DNA from: Corythucha ciliata
Lineage: Eukaryota > Arthropoda > Insecta > Hemiptera > Tingidae
DNA length: 64,000 nucleotides
NCBI GenBank assembly: GCA_038030265.1
Contig: CM075937.1
Span: forward strand, 5,270,001 to 5,334,000
Reading direction: 5' to 3'
Part shown: positions 44,316-55,517 of the stretch, piece by piece
Layout: the number at the start of each line of letters is the position of its first letter
How positions within the stretch are numbered: the stretch's first letter is position 1
Translations under genes and position numbers: made by a program
Notes under the pieces: generated by a model
The model's database searches: none
What the model was told of the DNA's origin: nothing
Seen by the model: only the letters and a program-made list of their open reading frames with translations

Positions 44316-44799
44316 CGTTAGGTCTGTGTCGTTCAAGTCTTCTTGTTTAAGACTAATAACTCGGTTAAAGAAACAAACAACTTTTATACTTTAGAGGAGG
44401 AACAAATTGAGGGGTAATTTTTTGTTCGCACGAAATAAGGCAGGTGTGGCGTAAAAGGGTGGGTTTGAACCACAAAGACGACTTCCAAAAGATTGAAAAT
44501 TCTCAAGGGAGGGGCTGTTCTTAACGTCCTTCATTGCGAGAAGAAGAAGAACAAAAAAGAAGCGGTTTCTGCATGCTTTGTCTTTGTTTTATTTTAAGCA
44601 ACTGGACACCCCGCGCTGGTATTTCTTCCTTGAAATGCTATCTCTCAAACAGTAGACAGTCTTCCGCAATTATGCCACGTTTAAAATAAATTTTTTGAAA
44701 AATCCTAACAGGCGACATGAGCAATAGTTTTATAATGAATTATAATTTTATATCTGGTATTAAAACAGCAGCATTTTTGTTTAAAATATTTGCTTCCTT
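44316..44799. promoter_or_regulatory. Upstream region of the cuticle-like gene
   Basis: Probable promoter and 5' UTR of the minus-strand cuticle-like gene, relatively free of repeats. 'tataaa' occurs on the minus strand near 44385 ('cttttatact' on the plus strand), at a plausible TATA distance of about 70 bp from the ATG, but this is weak evidence. Confidence 0.35.
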
Positions 44800-45930
44800 G
44801 AAGCGTCCTCCTATAGTCCTCAAGGCTCAAGGCTCTAAACTTGAAATTTCCCTGAAGTTGAGACCCGAAACTGTCAATTTCGCGGATATTCAGCCATAGG
44901 AAACTTGTGATTTCGTTCGAAATTAGACCCCACACTTTCAAACTCACTCAATATTTAGCTCTTAATGTTGTCCGTCTAGCCTATTCGGTCAGGCTATGGG
45001 GCGCAGTCGGGGTTGGCCAGTCTATCAGGGTCCTCCCATAAGAAAAAAAAGTAGAATATTCAACCTGGAAACTTCCAATTTCGCGGATAATTTATTGCAA
45101 AATGTTTCAATTTTGAAGTTATTCGTGAAGTTAAGCAGACATGGGGTGCTGTCGTGACTGGCAACCCCGAGGGTTCTGCGGCCAATAGAAAAATAGAGAC
45201 CAACAAATTTTAGCAAATTAGCAATTTTAGGATACAATTTTCGTCCTGAAACTTATACAATGTCGCAGATTGATTTAACTTCGAGTATTGTAATTTCACT
45301 GCTAAGCATCACGTATTGGGCGCACTCTCAAACAAAAGGGCTCCCGGAACTTGTCCTTTTGCAAATATTCCAGCAAGAAACTTGTTTTATCGCTAATACT
45401 TGGACCCTAAACAGGCAATTTTGCCGAATTTCAACTCCGAAATTTTATTTATTTATTACCAAATAAAATAATTATAGGTGAAAATTTTAAATCAGAAGTG
45501 TAGAATGGTGGTAGAAATGTAGCAGTTTCGCGGTGAATCGCTGCTCCTTTGCAATTCAGCGTCATTTTGCCCGTGGAATTTGTTTATTGACTGGCCGAAT
45601 TTGTTCATTCATTATAAATGCACGTTAAAACACTTACAACATCGCTGCCCCCCTCCTAAAATAGTAATTTAGGGGCTGTTTATGATCGCAAACATAAAAA
45701 TCGTTTCGTGACTTATTTAGCTTAAAACTTGCATTTCACTGTAATTTCAGCCTCGAAACTTGCAATTTTGTGGCTGTTTATCGTTCAAATTTCGACTCTT
45801 TGGCTACCGCTTCATGCAATTTTTGCGGCAATTTAGCTTCGAAACTGGCAATTTCACGGTTGTTGAGCCCAGAAACTTGACAGTTTCTCGACTATTTAAT
45901 GGACTCTAAATTGCCAGTTTTCTGCTTGAG
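44800..45930. repeat. 'gaaacttgcaatttcgcg' family array
   Basis: About 25 degenerate units (for example 'ggaaacttccaatttcgcgg', 'cgaaacttgcaattttgtgg') with interspersed GC-rich 'ggcaaccccgagggttctgc' segments resembling those near 21010 and 41040. No gene is visible. Confidence 0.65.
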
Positions 45931-46693
45931 TAGTCAGAACTCAGAAGTCAATCCTGTTGGATGTTGGCGTGGCGGATTGTCGGTTTTCAATCGACTCTTA
46001 TCAGTTTTTGTGTGAAAAAATTGACAGCATCCTTACAAAAAATGGCCAGTTTTGCTAATGAAAATCTGTTTCTTCGGCCAAAGCCGCCCTTTTAAATTCG
46101 TCAAAAATGAGTTGCGCCAGTGGCGGACCTACGCCCACGGAAATCTCTATGAGGCCCCATAATTAAACAATGAATATAATTTTACGTCGCGAATTAGTGA
46201 CTTTTTTTATTTCTACCTCGCATTTTCTCAATTTTAGCAGTGAATTTGCGTTAAAAAATAGTATATTACACAACTAGTGAGGGAAACAGAATTTTGCATG
46301 CAAGTTTTGTTTGGCTCACGAGGCGCAGCCGAGTGAGCTGAAAAAACGAGCGAGGCAATTCTACTCCCTCACGGGTTTTGTACACTATTTTTCGCGTACC
46401 CAGCTTTTGGCAAAAGTCTAATAAAAACAGAGTCAATTTTCATTCGTGTGCAATTGATAACGTTCGGTGAACTACATAATTATAAAGCGGAAGCCTAGTC
46501 ACGTCAGGTTGCCTGGTTACATCCCACCCCCGCCTTCCCCTGTTAAGTGAGGTAAAATTTTTACGCCACTACTTTTTACTGGGGTTTAGCATATTATATA
46601 TCGAGGGAGTAATTGCAGGGTTTATTTTCCGAGAGACAAGTTTAGCAGCACGAGGGCAGCGAGGGCTGTAATGTCTTGAGGAAAATAATAATA
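45931..46693. other. Intergenic stretch with a hAT-type end
   Basis: CAGTGGCGGACCTACGCCC near 46118 resembles a hAT terminal sequence. A few 'gcgaattagtga' units follow at 46190-46260. The stretch 46320-46680 contains repeated 'gcagccgagtgagc'/'gcacgagggcagcgagg' words of unknown origin. No gene is visible. Confidence 0.4.
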
Positions 46694-47759
46694 TTAGTGG
46701 CCCATACACGGGCAGATAATTCTGACAGATTTGATCGGCCGATATTTTTAACAGATATCGTTAACGATCTAGAGCAAACGATGAGATCGGTCGTCGCCCC
46801 TTAATGTACAAAAGTTATCTGCGACCGATATCTGTTACCCGATCAAATCTGCCCGTTGATGGGGGCACATCTGGCAGATTGAGATCTGTTGCGGAAAAAA
46901 ATCTGACAGATTTCATTTATCGGTTGGGTTCGAAAGATATTTGAGATCGGTGGCAGATATGAAGTTAGAAAACTGGTAGAGGGAGTAAAAAGCTTGACCC
47001 ATACATATGATGAAAATAATAGAAAATACATGTTCAGTGAAGTTTCGGTGGTTAAAATCGTTGCGTTAAGGGGCGACGCCCGATTCGAAATCGGCCGATC
47101 TATGTCTGGCCAGATATCTCTCATAAGAAATCGGTTGATTAATAGTGGCCCATACACAGGCAGATAATTCTGACAGATTTGATCGGCCGATATTTTTAAC
47201 AGATATCGTTAACGATCTAGAGCAAACGATGAGATCGGTCGTCGCCCCTTAACGTACAAAAGTTATCTGCGACCGATATCTGTTACCCGATCAAATCTGC
47301 CCTTTGATGGGGGCACATCTGGCAGATTGAGATCTGTTGCGGAAAAAAATCTGACAGATTTCATTTATCGGTTGGGTTCGAAAGATATTTGAGATCGATG
47401 GCAGATATGAAGTTAGAAAACTAGTAGAGGGAGTAAAAAGCTTGACCCATACATATGATGAAAATAATAGAAAATACATGTTCAGTGAAGTTTCGGTGGT
47501 TAAAATCGTTGCGTTAAGGGGCGACGCCCAATTCGAAATCGGCCGATCTATGTCTGCCAGATATCTCTCATAAGAAATCGGTTGATTAATGGGGGACCAC
47601 AGACCACATCTGACGGATTTGAACTCCCACCGATATCGGTTGGCCGATCACGGTTGATCTGTCGTCGTTTCTTGCCCACTAACGAGCAAATTTTCACCAC
47701 CGATTTCTGTCAAAAACATGAAATCTGCCGCAGATATCTGCTCGTGTATGCCCACCTAA
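46694..47759. mobile_element. TIR element with a 448-bp internal tandem duplication
   Basis: The outer ends are inverted: 'tagtggcccatacacgggca' at the left and the inverse of 'tgctcgtgtatgcccaccta' at the right, with TA on both sides. Inside, 46696-47143 and 47144-47591 are direct repeats of 448 bp at about 98% identity, followed by a diverged third part with the right TIR. It is rich in GATC/CGAT and 'cagat' words. No transposase is visible. Confidence 0.75.
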
Positions 47760-47789
47760 TTATTGTAGAGACCCAAAATGGGCATTACA

Positions 47790-48595
47790 ACGTCAAGTGG
47801 CAAAATTTAAAATCACAGAGACAAAGGCTTCCATGAGCAGAGAGCGTCCTTCACCTCATCAACGGAGTAGCAGGCCTTTGCAAGAAACTTAGTGAGTCTC
47901 AAACGGGTTCTATCTTTTATAAGCTTGTTGGCGTTCCGCGTCAAATAGACGTGGACATCCGAGTGTGACTTGAACAGTTGTGAAGTGTGGGTGAGTATCC
48001 CAAGCGCAGTGAAAGCCTCCCTACACGAGTCCCTTGGCCTCATTCCCGCGAGGCCCCAAATGTGAAGCACCCCAAAAAGAAGATGACAGTGAAAGTGTGC
48101 GAAAAATACACTTCTCAGCGCAATCTCCGACACAAAGCCCCCGAGTCGCCGCAACAAAAATAGACTGCGAGAGAGCTTTCCGCAGACCATGTCAATGTGA
48201 TATTCCCAATTGAGTCTGCTATCCAGTTTGAATCCCAGGAAGTTGAGCGGTTCCTGCGGGGTAGGCGCCACCGACGACGTTGATGTAACCTCGAGGCACT
48301 GGGTCTTGTCAGAATTGAGGATGAGCTTATTTGCGCCACACCATGCCTCTAAAAACTCCGAACATTGGGGGGCCGAGTCACTATCAGGGAGCGCAAATTG
48401 TACCGAGATGTCGTCTGCATATATATTATGTAGCAATTCTGAAGTTGCGCAAATCGAGGCAGGCTAGCCGGTAAGTCGTTGTTGAAAACAGCACACAAGT
48501 CCGGCCCCAAGTGAAAGCCCTGCGGAACACCGTGTAGGACCGGACGAACATAAGATACTTCGGATCCAGTGGAGACTGTGTGGTAGCGATTTGAC
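47790..48595 (-). pseudogene. 5'-truncated non-LTR retrotransposon, reverse transcriptase fragment
   Basis: The minus strand encodes the C-terminal half of a LINE-type reverse transcriptase. Upstream is a GVPQG-x-x-LGP motif with NDLPAS, then the catalytic YADD in the next frame, then NKLILNSDKTQCL, LNFLGFKLDSRLNWEYH, the thumb region and a C-terminal tail ending at 47813. The frame changes by one base between GVPQG and YADD at an 'ataatatatat' run near 48425, so it is broken. Domains 5' of GVPQG are missing, the usual 5' truncation of LINE copies. It resembles jockey/CR1-type elements. It abuts the TIR element ending at 47759. Confidence 0.8.
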
Positions 48596-48957
48596 TAATA
48601 AACTGATTTACTCCAAAGTTATAAACCTACTTAACTTTAGGTACAATATGTAGTTGTTCATACTTAGATTGAACATAAAAGCGCCACGCCGCCGGCCGCA
48701 TTGGGATGTGATGGGAGGGGTTGTAACGAAAACAAAAGCGGAAAAGCCGGCCGGATTGTTGCTTCCTCATCGAACTTCGCTGATAAAGAAGAGGTGACGC
48801 GGTGTTGCCAACGTAATTTTTATTCTAAAGGAGCTCCAAATAAGCAGATATTGCAGGAAAACAATTGACAACCGTGCTTTATTTGCCTTGGGAATAACGA
48901 GTCCTACTCCCTGGGGAGTGAATTTCGATAATTGTAGCATGATTTGAAGGGAATAAA

Positions 48958-49093
48958 GGCCCGTTCACAAGCTCTATGTTTGCGTTGTGTGGAGTCTATG
49001 CAACCAAACAAATTAATTCCCTCGAAAAATGAAGCATTTTGATAGGTTGCATGGACACCACACAACGAAAGCATAGAGCTTGTGAACGGGGTC
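48958..49093. mobile_element. 136-bp MITE, intact relative of the nested outer element
   Basis: The ends GGCCCGTTCACAAGCTCTATG and the inverse GACCCCGTTCACAAGCTCTA pair through 'cgttgtgtgg'. TAAA flanks both sides. It is the uninterrupted version of the outer element at 39727-40650. Confidence 0.78.
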
Positions 49094-49179
49094 TAAACAC
49101 CAGTTTATATGTTGTACATAAAAGTTTTTACTTCACTGGTGTGTATCTCCTTGCCTGTAAACTCGATCTTTACCCGCTG

Positions 49180-49930
49180 GACACGCGAAAAATAAATTTG
49201 CATTAGCGTTTGTTCCCAACGTCAGCTTCGAATTAGCGCTATTTCTAAATTTAAGCCGGGAATTCTCCCTTTTCCTTAAATTTGGCGATTAGTGATTTTC
49301 TCAATTTAGCTGTGAATTAGCTATTTTCTCAATTTAGCTGTGAATCAGCTATTTTCTCAATTTAGCAGTGAATTAGCGATCTTCTCAATTTAGCTGTGAA
49401 TTAGTGATTTTTTCACTTGTAGCAGCGGTTAGCACTTTCTCTCGATTTTAGCTTTTTATCAATTTCGATCAAGAATTACTGTTTTTCTCCATTCTAGCTG
49501 AGTTTTTTGGCTAATTCAGTCGCGCATTAGTTGTGACTATGGTGGTAAGGTGAAGAGGGGAGTAATCCCGTAATCGTCCGTAGAAAAGGGTCTTCTAAAC
49601 ACAATTAATGCATTTAAGCCGTGAATTGCCGTACATTGTCAATTTTATCTTCCAATTGTCGCTATTTCTGTTTTGGCAGAGAACTAGTGTTTTTGTCAAT
49701 TCTAACCGAGGACATGTATGTGTATACTTCGGCTGCGGATTTTCCTTGCTTTATGAAGTTGCAGAAACAGGGTATTGGCGTTTTCTCAATTTTATCCACG
49801 AATTAGCTCCTCTTCGCAGTTTCAGCCGCAAATCAGTGCTTTTTCGCAATTTTAGTCGTCAATTTGGCCGCTTTATAGCCTTGAATTAAAGCTTTTTCTC
49901 AAATGGAGCACAAAAACTGCTAAGAACTTG
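49180..49930 (+). repeat. ~30-bp array, 'ttttagccgcgaattagcg' family
   Basis: About 24 forward units. At 49290-49410 four units are closely alike ('ttctcaatttagctgtgaat' at a 29-30 bp period), one of the cleanest local runs in the window and useful for defining the unit. Confidence 0.75.
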
Positions 49931-50953
49931 CAGCGTTCTATTCGGATGAAATGAAAATCGTGAATAGGATGGAAATCGTCGTCCATCCCCCCTCCCCAAT
50001 CTTCTTTCCTTGTTCCCACGTCCCCAAACAAAAAGCCTATAAATGCCCTTTTTTCCCAATTTCTAAGCTTTTCGTGGACACCCCCTGAATGGTGGCCTCC
50101 GGGGCCTACTGCTGCCCGCCCCCCTTTGTAATGTTACTATGCGGTTTTCGGAAATTTTTGTAGTCGAACTGTGTATTTTTTGTTTATTATTATACATATT
50201 TCTGAATAAAGGAAAATTTTTCATAGTCGATGATTTTTGCGGCAGATGGCGTTAGATTGTTCCCATTCGTTTCATTCTCAGCGCAGAACGATCGACAAAT
50301 TTTCCTTTACGAGTCAACGATGTTTTTCTACGACTAGTCTGTTGTTCTACGAATGTAAATGGTCACGATCTTTAACGGGTAGTAGACCATTCGGAGGGGT
50401 GCCCAGACGTCCGCTTTAGCGTGTTGAGGGAAGGGCCCCCAGGATTAAAATAAAATTGGGTTTTCAGGGAGCGAAATCCGTGAAAGTAGTTGTAATTGTA
50501 AAACCCGCAAAAAATGTTTTGTAAAAACTAAAAATGATGTAATGTGGCCTTAGAATGAGCCAAATCCGTGAATTTGGTTTTCGAATTAGACCAGAATTTA
50601 ACTTAAGATTGGGCTGAAGCAAATAAATTTTGTTTTTGGTAAAGCGAAAATCCGCGAATTGGTGTTTGAAGGGGCCAAATCCACGAACAAATGAACAAAT
50701 AGGGTGCATCCCTTCGTGAGTTCAATGCCCAATTCTATTAATAATGTTCTTCCAGGAACATAATTGATATCTAATAACAACAAGTTGCGAATTTATAAAT
50801 TCTCGGCCTGCAAACACGCTTTGTGGCGACAGGAAAACTGAAGGAGAGGGCTTTGGGGAAAATATGTAATACATAAAGATGAATAACTTCATTAATGTAG
50901 AGAATCCGGGTGAACCGTTTTGTAACGATTGGAACACTGGTACTAGGTTTTTG
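49931..50953. other. Intergenic stretch with a short 'gagccaaa-tccgcgaa' array
   Basis: Units of the 770-1240 family are seen at 50460-50710 ('gagccaaatccgtgaatttg', 'gcgaaaatccgcgaattgg'). Elsewhere it is AT-rich without a supported gene. Confidence 0.45.
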
Positions 50954-51214
50954 TTATTCCGTCTTCTCCTTATTGATTTTTGCTGCAATAATAGCCCACG
51001 TAGTCTTCTTATTTTCATATTTTTCGTCGGACGAGCTTGACTCTAGACTAGAGTTATCCATACATTTCAAAATGAGCCTAGTGGCTTCATCTGACCACTT
51101 CTCTGGATCTGTTGAGTAATCGACGATAATGGTACCTACGAATAACAGAACTTGAATGATTGTTAAACCGCTTTCGTTCAACAAGTCGTTGGCTTCATCC
51201 GCGAAGGAAATCAA
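50954..51214 (-). CDS. Myb/SANT-like (trihelix-type) DNA-binding fragment
   Basis: The minus-strand frame contains YSTDPEKWSDEATRLILKCM and, after an acidic Ser-rich loop, TTWAIIAAKINKE. The spacing of the two Trp (W-S-D-E-A and W-x-x-I-A) matches Myb/SANT-like domains common in insect transcription factors and in the second protein of Harbinger transposons. An acceptor ('ttattcgtag') just before the T-I-I-V segment suggests the exon begins near 51134 and the more distal residues are intron. No partner exons are identified. It is either a gene fragment or an exon of an undetected gene. Confidence 0.5.
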   Translation of the reverse strand: MISFADEANDLLNESGLTIIQVLLFVGTIIVDYSTDPEKWSDEATRLILKCMDNSSLESSSSDEKYENKKTTWAIIAAKINKEKTE

Positions 51215-51779
51215 AATACGAACTTAAATCAAAACTATGCTTACCACAATGAACCTTCCAAGAGAGGTTTACCTTGTTTACATTGTTTGATTTGTGGGAA
51301 GCCACTGTGAAGGTTATGCAAAGGCTGTTATTGCGTCATCAGTCTATCTAGCCTATTTCAAATGGGTCCCTCAACCCAATAGTTTTAAAAATTAATACAA
51401 AAATATAGAGGCTGATTTTATTTGAACGGATCGTGTTTTCATGAGTTTTGGTAACCAAGCTATCACGACGGCATGATTTTGGAAAATGTGTTACTTCCTC
51501 ATTGTCATCTTTTCATGTAGAAAATCCGAGCGAAATATAAACTTTTATACATTTTTTTTACCGATTTTTTTTAGCGATATTTTTTTACCGTTTTTATTTT
51601 TTCATAATTTTTCATATTTTATTATATTTTATTACTTTTATTTATTTCATTTTATTTTTTTATTTTTAACGTTTCAATACTAATCAACCATTTTGAGGGG
51701 GTAAATTGACGGTTTCCGAGTGTAGTTATGAAAAGTGCCCCACGTTCTGGCTATACATATGTATTACGCCCTTGAGCGA
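51215..51779. other. AT-rich intergenic stretch
   Basis: A T-rich low-complexity tract runs at 51540-51670. A 'gtgccccacgttctggct' segment near 51745 matches a hAT-type end also seen at 33690. No gene is visible. Confidence 0.5.
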
Positions 51780-52030
51780 AATTGAGAATAAGCGTTTTTT
51801 TCTCAATTTTATCCGCGAATTAATTAACATTTTTATCAATTTTAGCCTGGTTTTTCCCCATTTTAGCCGCGAATGAGAATTTTTCTCACTTTTATCCATG
51901 AATTAGGGCTAATTTTGAATTTTAGCTGCGAATTAACATTTTTTCTGAATGCTCGCCGCGAATGATCATTTTTTTCAATCATGGCCGCAAAAGAGAGCTT
52001 TCTCTCAATTATAGCCGAGAATTGGAAGTT
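51780..52030 (+). repeat. ~30-bp array at the truncated end of the BEL element
   Basis: About eight forward units ('ttttagccgcgaatgagaat', 'atggccgcaaaag'), ending about 60 bp from the point where gag sequence stops. The gag 3' boundary therefore lies at or near an array. Confidence 0.7.
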
Positions 52031-52094
52031 TTCGAACTGCGTGAGGCAGCGGCATGATTCCCTGATAGACAAAGTATGCAAACTCTTGCCTTAA

Positions 52095-53200
52095 TACGGC
52101 CTTGAAACGATCAGGAGGTCAGTGAGCGTGCGAATCACACGCAAAGCATGTACTGGGCGCGCTAGACGTTGCAACGTAAACGCCTTTTGCTCGATTTTTG
52201 CCATCAGACTGCTGACTGGCCAACTTTGTAGTTTTCGAGTAGTGAAACGTGGCCGAAAGGGACTTTGCTCTCCTCTCCAAAAAAGCGAACCGCTCAGGGA
52301 ACGTTGGCTCATCAGCAGCGACCGAATTTTCGAATAATGAGCGAGACTCATCGTCAATTTTCCCCAACGTTAAATACAAAAGAACGGACCCCCACTCATC
52401 GACATTGTGGCCCAAAGCCTTGAGTGCATCGAGGTTAGTGGAAAATTTAGAAACCAAATCGGCGAGAGTGGTATTATTTTTACCCACGATGGGATGCCGA
52501 AAGCTCCCATCACTGAGCTTTGGGAGCCCAAAGCTCAGTGGAAATGACGCGTTTATTGTCATAACTTTTCACCAAAGTTTGCCAAGCTACGTCTAAGTTG
52601 CCGGCTTCCAGACCAAGATTTTGAATCTTGGCCAGTGCTTCACCTCGCAGGGCTGACCTGAGGTAGTACAATTTTCGAACTGTAGGAATCGAAGGGTCTT
52701 TCAAAATTAAAGAGTTGAAAAGTTCTTTAAAATTCGTCCAATTGGACTCTTTTTTCCCGTCATAGGAGGGTAATTCGATTGCCGGCAGGCGAACGGTCGA
52801 AAAGGCACCGTGCTCATTTTGAGTCGATGGGGTAAGCTTTTTGAGCATTTTACCCTCCTCGTCGTGAATGGAGACCGAAGATGGGTCACAAGGTGACACA
52901 GGCCTGTGTAACTGGTCCGACCCAGGGCTCACGTCGCGCGATTGAGCGGTTGAATTATTTTGTCTCATTCGAGGAGGATCCACTTCCTCGCCTAAGGAAT
53001 CGACAGTAAAATGCGAGGACGAACGATTCATTCTTTCTTTAGCTGTTAGTAGTTGGGCTTCGAGGCGGTAAATACCGTCCGTGTACTGCTCTAATAAATC
53101 TGTAAGTTCTTGCTCCGTAACATTTGCGTCACGAACCTCACTCGCGATTAGGTCATAGAACGTTTCTTCCGTTTCGACACGGGTTCTAGTTCGATTTTAA
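52095..53200 (-). pseudogene. BEL/Pao gag fragment, frameshifted
   Basis: The minus strand encodes a BEL/Pao Gag. An N-terminal helical part (ELTDLLEQYTDGIYRLEAQL, lacking an upstream Met) leads into a Ser/Pro-rich segment, then the DUF1759 core (LPAIELPSYDGKKESNWTNF, KLYYLRSALRGEALAKI). A frame change near 52520-52550 separates this from the next part (LVSKFSTNLDALKALGHN through AFLERRAKSL), which ends in CFACDSHAH, the start of a zinc knuckle. The protein then stops and no protease or reverse transcriptase follows, so the element is truncated here. It lies downstream of the full LTR at 53500-53934 in the reading direction. Confidence 0.85.
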
Positions 53201-53478
53201 ATTTCCAAGAGATGCCTCAGATCCAAGTCGCCATGTGAGGAAAGATAGGTTATACGTCGGAGCGTTACCTTGAGCTTCGAATAAGCCCTTTTAAATTGAT
53301 TCGAGTATCCATTTTCGTTGATTCCAAAATCTATAAACGACCGGGCTTGAATTTTGTTTTACGACCAAAGAAAGTGACATCGAAAAATCCTATCTAAAAG
53401 GATTGCCGAAAAACAATTATTTTATAAACGGCCAAACAACAAAATCGAATGATATCGAATAAAACGATTAAACCAAAT

Positions 53479-53496
53479 CCGAAGCCCTGAGGACCA
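53479..53496 (-). other. Candidate primer-binding site
   Basis: On the minus strand, TGGTCCTCAGGGCTTCGG begins 3 nt inside the end of the full LTR. Retrotransposon primer sites start TGG, complementary to a tRNA CCA end, and sit at this distance. I cannot name the tRNA. Confidence 0.55.
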
Positions 53497-53499
53497 AAA

Positions 53500-53934
53500 T
53501 GTTAGGGCCAGATATTTAGTGGACTGTATAAAAAAATCAAAACAAGAAACAAAAAAAGGAAAAGCAAAAGGAGGACGTAGGAAGGGGAACGCACCTTGAA
53601 TATTACGATCACGAAGAGCGATCTCCTGTAGCCCGGTTCATCCGACGAATAAATGACCGATGTCGAAAGAAAAAACAATTTATTAATTACCGGTCGCGGG
53701 CGAACTTTCCCAAAAAAAGCGAGACCATTTTAGCACGTTTTGATACCAACCAAGAACCCACAGTAACAGTCCAAGTCCTGATTCGAAAGTAAAGTCTTAT
53801 TTCTGGTTATATAGGTGGGGGTAAAGGTGACGGGATAGGAAGAGCAGGGGGAAATTTACAATTGATAAAAACAGAAAAAATCGAATAATAAATATAAAAA
53901 CAAAAGAGACCATAATTATCTTTCTTCTCGAACA
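53500..53934 (-). repeat. Full BEL/Pao LTR, 435 bp
   Basis: On the minus strand it starts TGTTCGAGAAG and ends GGCCCTAACA, with TG...CA ends. Its first 154 bp are repeated at 55364-55517 with about one difference. On one side lies pol, with a purine-rich GGGCGGGA just before the LTR that fits a polypurine tract. On the other side lie a primer site and gag. It therefore serves as a 3' LTR to the pol fragment and a 5' LTR to the gag fragment. Confidence 0.85.
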
Positions 53935-53944
53935 TCCCGCCCGA

Positions 53945-55345
53945 CACTGAAGCTTCCATCCAAGCTTCAGCAGTAGTCTTCGATAGGTAAAGGTATGAGT
54001 TTGTTGGCGGGGCGCTTATATTCGGCGGTCGCCGCCCGACCAGAGCCAGAAGCAGGAGTCTTGACCGTCGCTACTCGAACGTTGCCGTCGCGTGTCCAGG
54101 AAAAACGCTGACGATTCGTCCCAATTTCCAGCTGAGAGGTGGTAACTGGTCGTCCTTCACCAGTACCATGGTGCCAGGTTTTAGGTTAGGGGAAGAGGTG
54201 ATCCATTTACACCGACCTTGAAGCGATGTCAAATATTCTGAAGTCCATCTCCTCCAAAATAGCTGAGAGAGTCGACTTGTGAGTTTCCAACGATCGCGAA
54301 GATCAATCCTTGCATCAGGTAACGTCAAGTCAGGTTCTGGCTAGTTATGTAGACTGTCCATGACCAAGAAGTGTGCTGGTGTCAGAGCTTCGAATTCCCC
54401 CGGATCCTCACTCATGGGAGTCAGGGGTCGAGAATTAAGTGCGGCTTAGACTCTAGTGAGCACTGTGGATAGTTCCTCAAAGGTGAGTAGAGCTCCCTGT
54501 GTAATTTTCATGACATGGCGTTTGGCGCTTTTGACGGCTGCCTCCCAAATACCTCCAAAGTGAGGCGGCGAGGGTGGGATAAAGTGCCATTGAATTCCAA
54601 ATTTAGAGGCATTGTCCGCCAACGAAGATTGGTTATGTGATTGAATAAGAAACTTTTTCAATTCCTTGTCTGCACCTACAAAATTTGTGTCATTGTCACT
54701 GTATAAGTGTGAGCAAAGCCCTCGGCGGGATACGAATCTGGTCAAGGCCGCTATAAAGGCAGCAGTCGACAGACTGGAGACCACTTCGATGTGGCAGGCA
54801 CGAGTAGAAAGACAAACGAAAATACAAATGTAGGCCTTTATTTTAGGTGATTTTCGGAGAGTCGACGATTTGATTTCAATTGGTCCGGCGTAATCAACAC
54901 CGCAATTCACGAAGGCACGAGAGGAAGGTTCGGTTCTAACCCGCGGTAATGTTGCCATAATGGGCTGATTGGTCTTGGGCTTTACGTGATGGCATTTCAC
55001 GCATCGAAAAACGATAGATCTGATGAGTCTCCTGGCTGCAAGGATCCAAAAGCGGCGACAAAGCGAAGCGAGAAGTAAGGTTGGTCCCAAGTGACCGAAT
55101 TCCTCGTGGTAAAAACGGACAATTAGCGTTGTCAAATGGCTTTTATTTGGCAGCAAAATGGGATGCCGCTTGGGGTAGGGCAAATCGGATAATGACAGCC
55201 GACCACCTACTCGAATTATGCCATCTTCGACAAGAAAGGGTCCCAACTTACCCAATTTACTAGATGGATTTAGTCCTTTTTGGATTCGAAGGAAATCATC
55301 AGCGAAGAGATCCCTTTGGACTAGTCTGATCCAAGTGTTGAGCGA
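53945..55345 (-). pseudogene. BEL/Pao pol fragment: integrase and C-terminal domain
   Basis: The minus strand encodes the end of a BEL/Pao polyprotein. First is a segment ahead of the integrase (LVEDGIIRVGGRLSLSDL), then the HHCC zinc part (YHEEFGHLGPTLLL, CVKCHHVKP). The catalytic core follows with VDYAGPIE, LYSDNDTNFVGA and PHFGGIWEAAVK, the D-D-E residues. After an in-frame stop near 54446 the reading continues in a different frame with WKLTSRLSQLFWRRWTSEYL and the DUF5641-like LKPGTMVLVKD. Protease, reverse transcriptase and RNase H are absent, and the fragment is joined directly to a piece of LTR at 55364. It is non-functional as it stands. Confidence 0.88.
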
Positions 55346-55363
55346 AATTCCGAGCGAGTCCCA

Positions 55364-55517
55364 ATTCGAAAGTAAAGTCTTATTTCTGGTTATATAGGTG
55401 GGGGTAAAGGTGACGGGATAGGAAGAGCAGGGGGAAATTTACAATTGATAAAAACAGAAAAAATCGAATAATAAGTATAAAAACAAAAGAGACCATAATT
55501 ATCTTTCTTCTCGAACA
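55364..55517 (-). repeat. Partial BEL/Pao LTR, first 154 bp
   Basis: Nearly identical to 53781-53934, with the TGTTCGAG end intact at 55517. It breaks off at 'gaatt', where pol sequence starts, so the rest of the LTR, the primer site, gag and the first part of pol are deleted. Confidence 0.85.
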
